Source: Cavenderia fasciculata (lineage: Eukaryota > Evosea > Eumycetozoa > Acytosteliales > Cavenderiaceae). From it: 64,000 bases of DNA. Each line of letters starts with the position of its first letter. Position 1 is the stretch's first letter. Both the position numbers and the translations under genes were made by a program. The stretch is from contig NW_004457624.1 of the NCBI RefSeq assembly GCF_000203815.1, positions 248,001-312,000 of the forward strand, given 5' to 3'. Below are positions 20,317-30,326 of this stretch, one piece after another. The notes under the pieces were generated by a model. That model was not told the origin of the DNA and searched no databases. It saw nothing but the letters and a program-made list of their open reading frames with translations.

Positions 20317-23299
20317 ATGGGAGGAGCTCAAAGTAAAAAACTAACAAAGAAATGTAATTACAGCTGGCATCAGTGATGATGATGATTTATCAATCAATCA
20401 CATCAACCTTTTGATTGAATGAAAGTACTAATTACTAATATTGGTGTAAAACCTATCTTATTATTATTATTGTAGTGGAGAATAGAGAGATTGATAAATT
20501 AACAACACTATTCAATGACATATCATCGGTTGTAAAGGGTAACAAAGTAGTAGATAGAGATGGATTCAAGAGATTCCATTTAATACCTGGTCCACTAAGC
20601 GACAGACTATTCAATATGTGTGATGCTAAAAAGAATGGAATGATTACAATCTCTGACTTTATTGATGCTCTGGCTGTTTGCGGAAAGGCTCCTGAAAAGG
20701 ATAAATTAAGTTGTATGTAATGTAAAATATAAACAAACAATCTAATCTAATCAATCAATCAAACCTTTTACTAATCACTCTATATATCTGTACATAGTAA
20801 TATTCAAGTTTATGGATTTAGATGATGATGATACATTAACAAAAGAGGAAATAACTGTATTGTCTGTTGTATCATTAGAGAGTTCATCAAGTCCAAAAGT
20901 AACTGCCGTTGAAAGAAAACCATCAAATTCTGTTGGTAAATATTATATCTTTGATATATATATATACATATATATATATGATAATATAACTAACATTACT
21001 TTCTACTTGTGATTTTTAGAAAATGAAAACCCATATATTAAACAATTGGTTGGATTGGGATTTACAAAATTAAAGGTGATTCAAGCAATCAATGCAACAG
21101 AGAATGGTACAAAGGGAGATGGACAATCACCCATTGATATCATTACTAATTGGGTACTCACCACTCAAACCAAAGAGGATGATATTGATATTGATGATAG
21201 TGCTAGTGCTGCTCATGCATCACCAGAACCAACCCCAACCATGGCACCTACTCCTACAACAGCAGTATCATCTAAACCAGATCCACAAACATTGGATGAG
21301 TTGACTGTCGGATTGGCACTATCAACCATTCTCAGTACCTTTGAAAACCTGTTCCCTATTATCGATGGCAAGGACAATACTGGCAAGATCACATCCAAAC
21401 AATTCAAGAAATGGGCTAGTTCATCAAAGAGACCTACTGAATTGGATAATTTATTAAAACCTGTTAGTGGTTTATATGATCGTGCTTTAAAGTGTATGTG
21501 GAATAATAATATAAATATATGACAGATATATGTATTAATTGATTTATTAAAATTTTTCTAGGGAAACAAACTGGATTAAATCAAAGTGTTGAAGGATTGG
21601 AAAGATCAACTTCATCAACATCGATTAATAGTAGTAGTGGAACTGTACCTCCTCCAGCCAATATTACTAGTTCAACAAGTGCATCTGATCTCAATCCAAA
21701 GGAATTAAAGAGATTTTCATCAGTCTCTGTACTAGACTCTATGAAACAAAAGGAAAAGGAAAAAGAAAAGGAAAAAGACAGAGCATCACAAACTCTATCT
21801 AAAAAGGATGGTAAAAAGGTAGTTGCTTCAACTTCTACTACTAGTTTACAAACTACTACAAGTAAAAAAGATGAAAAGAAAAAGGAAAAGGAAAAAGAAA
21901 AGGAAAAGGAAAAAGAAAAGGATAAACCAGTTGTTGGTGATGAAATCCCACCTCCTTCAAATATTACAAATGCCTCTACTTCTACTACTACTACAACAAC
22001 AACAACAACCGCGACTACTCCTGCTGTACAAAACGATACTACAAAACATTCACATTTAGCTTCATCATCTTCATCTGTTAGTTCAGATTTTAGTGATAGT
22101 GATGATGAGTATGTAAAAAAAATAATTATTATTATAGATTCATTAATTTATTAATTATTTATTTATATTTTTATAGTGGACCAATTAAACCAGCAATTCA
22201 AGTTGTAATTAGAGATAAACCAATTGATAATCCAGAATTAAAGAAAGCAAATTCATTATTTAATATTGATACACCAGGTATTATGAAACCAACAACATCT
22301 ACCAATACCCTTAGATCAAGAGGTACACGTAACTCTATTTCAACACGTGCATCTGTCATTTTCGATGGTAACAATGATATCTTTAATCAACCACTTACAC
22401 CACTTCCCTATGGAGCTAGTGGTAGTGGAATTAAATCTCCACCAACAACCTCCTCCCCCTCCTCGATGAAATCATCAATGGATAGTTTGGATTTAATGAA
22501 AAAATGTATTGATAAGTTTGAAAATGGTCAATTTACAGATTCAATGAAAAATCTTGATCTTTGTATTCAATCTATTTGTATGTATAAAATATAAAACAAA
22601 AAATATAATTATATTTATATTTATATATTAATATTGATATTTATTTTGATTTTGATTTTGAATTTTTATTTAGTATTAAATAATTCAACAACAAAACAAA
22701 ATGAAGTAATATTTTTAGTTGGATATGGAATGGCAATTAAATTATTACAATCGATTAGTGTATTGGATGGACATTTAGATGGAGAAAAGAATGAAGATGA
22801 GAGAATGGTATTGTTGGAAAAACTAGCACTACAATCTAAACTGTTGGTTGGTATTCCAGTGCAAAGACATCATCGTTTGCTCTTTGCAAAGATGGCAACA
22901 CGTTATAATTTTGAGGCGAGAAATTATGGAGTCACCAATGCCTTGATCGATTGTATATATAATGTAATAGTATCGTCATCTGCAGCCTCTGCTGCCGCCT
23001 CTGCAGACAAGGAGGCATTGGAAAAGATTAAAAAAGTGTGTCTTGAAAAAGAATTGTTTAACGAATCGTTGCCATTCTATGTCTGTCCAACCTGTAAAAC
23101 ATCACTACCCAACGATAATGCCACCTCGTGTCCATGTGGACGTTCAATCAAGTGGTGCTACTCTACTCTACAACTCATCCAAGATCTCACCTGTCTACAA
23201 TGTAATTTCTGTCAAGCCACCTATTCCATCAGTCAACCTGATATCATCCCAAAAAGTACTTGTCCATCTTGTCAACATGGTTTAATTGTTCATAAATAA
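20317..23299 (+). CDS. Myristoylated EF-hand/UBA protein with an alpha-COP-like C-terminus
   Basis: Seven exons: 20317-20353, 20476-20712, 20798-20935, 21020-21493, 21562-22108, 22177-22577 and 22674-23299. All introns are GT-AG and in phase, giving 819 residues. The start MGGAQSKKLTKK is a good N-myristoylation signal. Residues 13-137 form a calcineurin-B-like EF module: DAKKNGMITISD looks degenerate, while DLDDDDTLTKEE has calcium ligands at positions 1, 3, 5, 7, 9 and 12. A UBA-like segment (NPYIKQLVGLGFTKLKVIQA) lies at about 140-185, and another helical segment at about 205-290. A low-complexity, Lys/Glu-rich linker follows. The last 230 residues resemble the coatomer alpha C-terminal domain in order: a helical region with LVGIPVQRHHRLLFAKMATR and NFEARNYGVTNALIDCI, then zinc-ribbon pairs CPTC, CPCG, CLQC and CPSC. 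A membrane-trafficking adaptor is inferred. Confidence 0.82.
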
Positions 23300-24098
23300 T
23301 AATGAATGAAATGAAAAGACATAATAATAGAAAAGAAATAATTGTAAAGAAGAGAGAGTATTTTTTTTGTCCAAAACGACAAAGCGCGCCAAGCCAAAAA
23401 ATTAATTAATTAATTAAATATTTAAAATGATATATATATAAATTTAAAAAGATAAAAGAATAATATTAAAATCAAAAAAAAATAGAATAGAATATAATTG
23501 GACAAAAAGAAATAGAATGTTAGTTGATAAACCAATTCAATTGAGGGACTTGCGTATTTGGAAGCTTGTTGGTTTTGAAGTTCGCCTTTTGTGGCACGAC
23601 GCGCCACCTGCAAAAAAAAATTCAATTTTAAAAAGGGTTGTTTGTCCTTTTCCAAAAGCATGCTGCAGGTGATCTTCGCTAAATCATTGCTTCAAACTAC
23701 ACCAAAGCTAGCAAAAGGACAGGTAAGAATAACCAACAACCAACAACAACAATATTATTCACATGTGATTCTATTCAAGTTTCGAATCGTATATATATTT
23801 ATATTCTACGTTGTTACTCAAAGAGAGACTAGTCTCTGGTTGGTCAATCAACAAAAGAATGAATGAACATATGAATACAATATAATATAATAATAATATT
23901 CATTCAAATGGGTTTCAAGAATGTAATAATCGAGAAATATATAATATATAATATATATATATAAATATATATATATATTCTTCTTTTACTATTATTTCTT
24001 ATTATTTAAAATAACAAACAAATAATAACAAATAGATAAAAATAGATAGATACAAATAATTAATTATAAATATACTAATCATTTAAATTAATTAAATA
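23300..24098. other. Intergenic region with a possible small gene
   Basis: Mostly AT-rich, but 23540-23720 is less so. On the minus strand 23661-23422 is open for 79 codons (MLLEKDKQPFLKLNFFLQ, then VARRATKGELQNQQASKYAS). On the plus strand an ATG at 23660 opens a basic, mitochondrial-leader-like stretch (MLQVIFAKSLLQTTPKLAKG) that ends at a good donor (CAG|GTAAGA). Neither can be extended to a recognisable protein. The octamers CACCTGCA and TGCAGGTG form an inverted pair about 55 nt apart. Confidence 0.3.
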
Positions 24099-24857
24099 AT
24101 GTCCAACAGTAATCATTATCCATTAGATCTCAGCAACCTTGACAAACAACAACAAGAGGAAGAAGAAGAAGAGGATATTGAAGACATTGAAATAGTCAAT
24201 TCGAATATTATTACAACTACCCTATCACGTGAACAACAACAACAACAAGAATTATTTAGACAAATTGAAGAATTCTTTTTAAACGAACGTAGCAAGATGC
24301 AACCAAATAATAATAATAACTATAACTACTACTATAATGTGGTGTACCAGAACAACGTGTACAATGGAAACTACTATAACTATCAGCCACCTTGGCCCAC
24401 ACCCGTCGCAGGTCAGCAGACTGGCAGTCCGAACCGAGTCAACCCTGCCAACAACCAAGCAACTGCCACCACCCAACCCAATAATCCAAACCCATCCACA
24501 TCCTCGTCAACATGGCCAGTCAACGCACAACAACAACAACAACAGCAACAACAACCATGGCCAACACCTCCAGCAGCCGTAGACGTTCATTCACCTGCCA
24601 ACCCAGGTCCACCAGCCGCCACCTACGGACCATGGGCACAACCACAATGGGGGTCAATCCCATGGGGAGTTCCACAACAAGTACCTGTCACTATCCCAGC
24701 GGGACAACATCCACATCAACAATCACAACAACAAACATCAACCTCCTCCACTATACCATCATCGCCAAGCGAGGCATCCAACCCAACCAACGCACCAGAA
24801 AACCAAAAGAAAAAACATAAACTCTCATCTACATCTCCACACAGAGGTGAATCCTAA
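24099..24857 (+). CDS. Low-complexity Q/N/P/W-rich protein of unknown function
   Basis: Single-exon 252-residue protein from the ATG at 24099. It starts with an acidic segment (EEEEEEDIEDIEIVNSN), has a short predicted helix (QQELFRQIEEFFLNERSKMQ), then Asn/Tyr-rich and Pro/Trp-rich parts with repeated PWPTP motifs (QPPWPTPVAG and QPWPTPPAAV), and a Ser/Pro/Lys tail. No signal peptide or membrane segment. The codons are richer in G+C than the flanks, which supports real coding. The repeated Trp-Pro motifs suggest a linear-motif scaffold, for example for SH3 or WW partners, but I recognise no family. Confidence 0.65.
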   Translation: MSNSNHYPLDLSNLDKQQQEEEEEEDIEDIEIVNSNIITTTLSREQQQQQELFRQIEEFFLNERSKMQPNNNNNYNYYYNVVYQNNVYNGNYYNYQPPWPTPVAGQQTGSPNRVNPANNQATATTQPNNPNPSTSSSTWPVNAQQQQQQQQQPWPTPPAAVDVHSPANPGPPAATYGPWAQPQWGSIPWGVPQQVPVTIPAGQHPHQQSQQQTSTSSTIPSSPSEASNPTNAPENQKKKHKLSSTSPHRGES

Positions 24858-25290
24858 TACGACTCACACAACAACCAGATAGATCTATGACAACAACAAA
24901 AAAAAGAAAAAAGGAGAATGTACACATCTCTACTTACTTTATAAAGTGTTTATCATTTTGAAAACTGTCAAGGTTTGTTGTTGAATCCACATGTGGGATT
25001 TGGTTTTCAAAATATTGCATTACCATTCTTGTGACCCCCCCCTTTCTACCCTTTACCCATTAATCCAATCCAATCCAATCATAGCGAAAAGGGGGATATC
25101 TAAGATGCTTGGCAAAAACAAGCAAACTAAACTTTATATACTAATCAATTAAAAACCAAAAACTAACCCATCTATAATAAATAATAATTACTTTACCATG
25201 TTCATCTCCAAAAAGAAAAAAACTAAATAATAATTATGATTCATTTCAAACTTTAAAGGAAGTATTCTTTATACGCTAAATTTATTACTA
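24858..25290. other. Convergent intergenic region
   Basis: The 433 nt separate two convergent genes and hold A- and T-rich processing-type sequence and a short C run. No gene was seen. Confidence 0.55.
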
Positions 25291-26687
25291 TTAATTTTTT
25301 TTGTAATCTGATGGTCTTTTTTTAAATCTTGGTCCTGATGGTTTGGGTGGTGGTGCGAATACCATTGTTTCTTCTTCATCCTCATCCTCATCATTATCCT
25401 CATCATCATCATCATCATCATCGTCTCTAGTTTTTCTTTTCTTCTTCTTATTTTCATCAGAATCTGAATAAATAAATAATTAAAGGTAAATAATTAAAAA
25501 TATATAATAATATTTGTTTTTTTTTCAACCATACCTTTATCACTGTCACTATCACTATCACTATCTTCTTCATCATCATCATCCATATTATAAAAATAAT
25601 CATTTGAAAAAAGATTAATGTGTTTGTAATTGAAGTATTCGACTATGGTTCTAGGGATTACAATCGATCGGAAGAGTTTTTGTAGATTGGATAATCTACC
25701 TTTCCATTGTATGAGTCGTTTAACTTTTCTCCAAAATTCTTTGATTGGGGTTGGTTCCTCGACATGATAATCCATGAATCCAACAGACCCAATGATCATA
25801 TGTCCACGGTCGTCATTATCGAATTGTGAGATGAGACCGTCTTGGTGTTTGAGGAGGAAACGAAATGGTATTCTCTTGTTGCCATCACATGACATGATCG
25901 ACCCACAGACGTCTGTTATAATATTGAGGAATTTGTAGTTGTGATGAACGGTTTGGTCGAGGAATGTATAGACTACTGACTCTAAGACAAATAGGGTTTC
26001 ACTGGCATCCTCATCGTCATCAATGGAAACATCGTCATCAATGGAAACGCGATCGTCATTGTTCCCCAGTCTGTACCGATCCAAAACTTGTTCGTCGTAG
26101 GGTTCCATTTTCTTTACCAAATTGACTTGATTCTGTTTGTCGTAACATTCATCCTCTTGTTTTGTCCATTCCAACCAATTGGAACTCTTCATTTCATTGT
26201 GTAGTATTCGAAGATGTAATGTACGACCATACCTTGCTTTGAATAGTTCTTTCCAACTCTTTTCGACGGCATTTGGAGGAGGAATGATCAAAGTTGCTCC
26301 GTACATGTACAACCGTGGTGTTGCATGTCCCTTGTCGGATTTTAAGAAGCCGTGAGGGTTTGGTTTAGGAGATGAGCTATAGTTCATGTGTTGTTGGTAA
26401 GAACCTGGTAGTTTAAAGGTTGGCTGTTTGCCGAAATAGGTTGTCTTGATGTCATAGTCACTTGGTAGTTGTGATAGACTCTTCCATCGTACCGTACACA
26501 ACAGTCTCCAATACTTATCATTACCAAACATTTTATTCCATTGCTTATTTACAAATAGGTATGGGAATGATAATAAATATCTATCATCTTTTAAACATTC
26601 CTTTACAATCTTTTGTAGAATTATTGTTGGTAGAAGAATACTATTATTATTACTACTATTATTATTCTCTTTTTCTTTTTTATTCAT
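25291..26687 (-). CDS. F-box-like protein with an acidic C-terminus
   Basis: Two exons, 25535-26687 and 25291-25463, joined across a 71-nt GT-AG intron, give 441 residues. The N-terminus has an Asn/Ser run, then an F-box-like segment (LLPTIILQKIVKECLKDD, then FPYLFVNKQWNKMFG, about 17-54). The middle holds a conserved-looking region with WKELFKARYGRTLHLRI. The second exon adds an Asp/Glu run and a basic Pro tail (PPPKPSGPRFKKRPSDY). F-box-like proteins with the pattern WK-x-LF-x-x-RY occur widely in dictyostelids and resemble eukaryotic F-box proteins where that motif follows the F-box. Recruitment of a substrate to an SCF ligase is the inferred role. It is divergent from the next gene, 472 nt away. 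Confidence 0.75.
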
Positions 26688-27159
26688 TTATGTATATGTA
26701 TGAATGTATGTGTATGACCATATGACAGAGAAACGAAGTTGTAGCATTCTTCATTCTTCGTGCTACATACTTTCTCTCTCTTGTTTGACAAAAAGATAGT
26801 AAAACAAAATTTGGTGAGTTGATCATATTTATTTCTTATTTTTGGCTTGATGTTTCAAATTCCTCTAATTTCTAGAATGACCACATACGCGGAGATAATT
26901 TATGCACACAGATATTATTAGTATACTAATCAATTAGTATACTTTTTATTTATTTATTTATTTATCTAAAACTACATTGAATCAATGATTAAATTTAATT
27001 TTGTCTAACACATAAGTAGAATGTGTGTGTGTGTGTGTTAGCACTCACAGAGATACGCTCATTCTTGTTTCGCGCATTCCCGAAATAAGATAAATTATAA
27101 ATGTGTACACATTTAGCTAGATAGTTATAAACTAACTAATTGTAGTAGAATTGCAGTGA
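26688..27159. other. Divergent promoter region
   Basis: These 472 nt lie between divergent starts and contain a short TG repeat near 27020-27038 and a TTTA repeat near 26948-26965. No coding or RNA signal is visible. Confidence 0.5.
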
Positions 27160-28281
27160 ATGGAAGAGGAAAACTACAAAACACATTCACCTAAGAATCT
27201 TATGTGTATTGATGGTGTTAATGCTGCAGATGAAAGTAAAGAGAGTAATAATAATAATTATAAAGAATATAAAAACAATAATAATAATATTGATTTTATA
27301 GATGATGAAGACGATAATCATCATTATAGTCACAACCAATTGATTCAACTCAAGAAGAGTGGAACTACTCCTACTACTACTACTACTACGACTGCTACAA
27401 TAAAACAACAAAAAGAAGAAGATACGTTTACAAATTGGTTTCGTGGAAAGGTATTGACTACAAGTGGAACCAACCACCCATTTCAACTACCTCGTCTATC
27501 AAGTAGTCTTGGAGGTATTTTCCAAAATAGAAATACTTTTGATTGTTCTTCCTCTTCTCCCTCTTCCGGATCTTTTGGCAATCTTCTTGGAGATAGTGAT
27601 TGTTTAGATCCTCCATTTCAATTGTCATCATCATCATCATCATCAACCATGTCAATAACAGGACCTGTCATTACAACAACAAATAATGATGATCATTGGA
27701 AAGGAAGGGGGGTTTGTCTTTCATGTGGAAATCATTTAGTTCCCCATATTATGGGGATGGGCAAAGTAGAGGATTTAACAATCGATGATGATGATAATGA
27801 TACTACTATCCCAACAACAACAACAACAAAAAGACAACAACCTTTTAATCTACCAAATAATAATAATAATAATATTTGTAGAATAAGAAGAAGAAGTTTA
27901 AATAACCATCCTCTTGAACAACAACATCAAGAAAATAATAATAATAATAGTTTGTTGAAATTGGAAAGAAGAATTAAATCAATTGGATGGATTATATTTA
28001 GAATGATGACAGCACCGATTCTATTAATTACAGTAATACCATTTATGATTGCGTTGGTTGGATTTACTGTATTCTCTCTCTTGTCAATCTCTACTCTCTG
28101 TTTGATGGTTGTATTTTCAGCACCATTGATCATTGCAAGTTATATTATCCTACTCTATATCATATCGTTTCTCTATGATGGTGACATTCAATCTGCCAAC
28201 ACCATCTTTTTCAATATCCTATTTTCAACTATTTCATTGGTTAATAATATCTCTAAAACTATTTATAATTTATTATTCTAA
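27160..28281 (+). CDS. Low-complexity protein with a C-terminal membrane region
   Basis: Single-exon 373-residue protein. The first 270 residues are mostly Asn, Thr, Ser and Asp tracts, with one CLSCGNHLVPH segment (about 188-198) that could be part of a metal site but has only one Cys pair. From about 275 to 345 there is a long hydrophobic block (IGWIIFRMMTAPILLITVIP, then IALVGFTVFSLLSISTLCL and APLIIASYIILLYIISFLY), enough for two or three membrane passes or a hairpin, followed by an amphipathic end. No signal peptide precedes it, so tail-type insertion into the endoplasmic reticulum or a lipid droplet is plausible. I do not recognise the family. Confidence 0.68.
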   Translation: MEEENYKTHSPKNLMCIDGVNAADESKESNNNNYKEYKNNNNNIDFIDDEDDNHHYSHNQLIQLKKSGTTPTTTTTTTATIKQQKEEDTFTNWFRGKVLTTSGTNHPFQLPRLSSSLGGIFQNRNTFDCSSSSPSSGSFGNLLGDSDCLDPPFQLSSSSSSSTMSITGPVITTTNNDDHWKGRGVCLSCGNHLVPHIMGMGKVEDLTIDDDDNDTTIPTTTTTKRQQPFNLPNNNNNNICRIRRRSLNNHPLEQQHQENNNNNSLLKLERRIKSIGWIIFRMMTAPILLITVIPFMIALVGFTVFSLLSISTLCLMVVFSAPLIIASYIILLYIISFLYDGDIQSANTIFFNILFSTISLVNNISKTIYNLLF

Positions 28282-28364
28282 TTATTCAAATTAGAATCCA
28301 TCTCTCTCTCTCTCGAGTATCTAGATTCTAAATATTCCAATATTTATTTATTTATTTTAATTAA

Positions 28365-29180
28365 TTAATTAGATGGTTTTGGATTTCTTTTAAAAAATGT
28401 AACAGATGGAATATATTTTTGTTCGAGTTCAGCAGGGATGTGAGGCAATGATCCCTTTTCAACGGCGACAAAACCCATCTTTTCATAATAGCCACATAAC
28501 TTGGGACTAGTACATTCCAAGTAGACACTCTTTTGTTCACGATCCAACTTTTCAAATAGTACATTTAACAATTTAGATGCCAATCCACCTCCATGTAATC
28601 TAGTATCAGTTGATAATATCAATAAATAATATCCTTCAATTGCATCATGATGTAAAAATCTTTCTGAAAAGTATTCTAAAAATTATAAAACAAAAATAAT
28701 ATTATTTAATATTTAATATTTAATACATATATAATATATTTGTTATATTGATTTATATATATATATATATATTTTATAATTACCTTCAACAGCAAGGAAT
28801 CTATCAAAAGTACTAGTTAATTTTCTTTGATTTAAAATGATTTCTTCTTGTTTGTCACAATATAATTTCCAGAGATCTTCAGGCCATGGAACGTGTGGTG
28901 GTAACATGAGTACAACCGATCGAATACCATCTTTTTGTTTATCACCCAAACAATAGGATTCATTCGATCCAATCGTCTGTTTGATGAATGCCTTTTGAAT
29001 ATCACTTATAAATGGTTGTCTCTCTTCTTTTGGTATTTCATGAAACATATAATTTAGATATGGGTCTTCCATAAATGCAACCGTATTGATTTCATGTATC
29101 TTTGGTAGATCATCAATTGTCAATAATGTCCATTTTATTTCTTCTTCTTGTTCCTGTTGTTGTTTGTCTTGTATAGTCAT
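28365..29180 (-). CDS. GNAT-family N-acetyltransferase
   Basis: Two exons, 28784-29180 and 28365-28675, with an in-phase GT-AG intron of 108 nt, give 235 residues. The N-terminal part (WTLLTIDDLPKIHEINTVAF) fits the first strand and helix of the GNAT fold. The second exon holds YYLLILSTDTRLHGGGLASK, whose R-L-H-G-G-G-L-A is the acetyl-CoA pyrophosphate loop, then VYLECTSPKLCGYYEKMGFV, the usual motif B. It therefore should transfer an acetyl group from acetyl-CoA to an amine; the substrate is unknown. The closest general type is the small fungal and dictyostelid stand-alone GNAT proteins. A TA repeat fills part of the intron. Confidence 0.85.
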
Positions 29181-30326
29181 AATATTCTATCTATTATCTA
29201 TCTATTATCTATCTATATATCTACAAAGATATTTGCAAAAATGACATGTCATCATCTTAAACCGAAACACTTCTCTCTCTGAAACCAAAAAAACGACAAA
29301 CAAACAACTTAATTTAATTTAATTTCTTTTTTCGAAAGATATTTTTATTATTATCATTTTCTTTGATATTTTTCTCATCAATCTTACAAGTTAAAAATAT
29401 TAAAATTATTAGTTTATTATATTTATAGTATAAACATACATACATAGCATTGGTATAATGTAAATACGATACGAAGTACGAGAGCGATGATGGTTGCAGT
29501 GGAGAGCGATAAAAAAACTGTGTGGTTTATTTGAAATTTGTGCTTGCTCAGAGCTGTTTCGAGATCACCATCTGATGTATTTATAACGCTCACTCACATT
29601 AACAATCAATCGACACACCTTCATCATCGTAATAATGGGGGTCGTGCCATTGCCTCGGGTGTTTAATGATCAATCGCGTTGTAACACCCACCCCTACAGC
29701 GGAGAATTCCCCAATTAAAGTCGTTTGTTTGACCAATGGATGAAGGGAGAGTAAGGGTTTGATTCACGTAATCAATCAATGTTGAACATCATCGTCAATT
29801 GGAGGTAAGTGAGTGAGTGGGAGACTTCTTGCGTCGGCTCAGAGTTTACCTCCCGCCATCATCTCACACCACCCGCCAAAAGACAATCAAGATAAAGATA
29901 GCACGTCAAATACCCTAGATTAATCATGTACATACGCATGTGCGTCGAGATAGATAAGAGAAATATTGACAGATTGACTTTTATCCTTTCGTCGTTAAAT
30001 TTGGTTCGACGTTTAGAATTGGTTGCTTGGCTTTGTTTGGGTTCAAATTTATATTTAGTCTTTCAAAAAAAAAAAGATTCAAAGAGAGATAGAAAAGAAA
30101 AAGACCAAAATAATCATATCAGCTGATAATAACACCAACAACAAACAAACAGTTCAATCATCATCATTCATCTATCTATCTATCTATATATTATTTACCC
30201 ACCTTCCAACATAATTATTTATTTGTATTATATAATATTTATTTATTTATTTAAAAAGGGTAGTCCTGTCCAATCACCATATATATATTTGGTTGGATAA
30301 CAACAACAATAATCTTTGAAAAAAAT
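29181..30326. other. Divergent intergenic region with two perfect short inverted repeats
   Basis: The 1.15 kb between the GNAT and ComC-like genes has a less AT-rich core, 29500-29880. It holds GGGTGTT (29657-29663) facing AACACCC (29683-29689), and GGAGGTAA (29801-29808) facing TTACCTCC (29846-29853). A 66-codon frame at 29926-30126 lacks coding character. Promoters for both genes are expected here. Confidence 0.5.

Noticed and set aside
29926-30126. 66-codon plus-strand frame before the ComC-like gene
   Set aside because: Ends in A-rich sequence, resembles no protein, and precedes a gene with a clear signal-peptide start.
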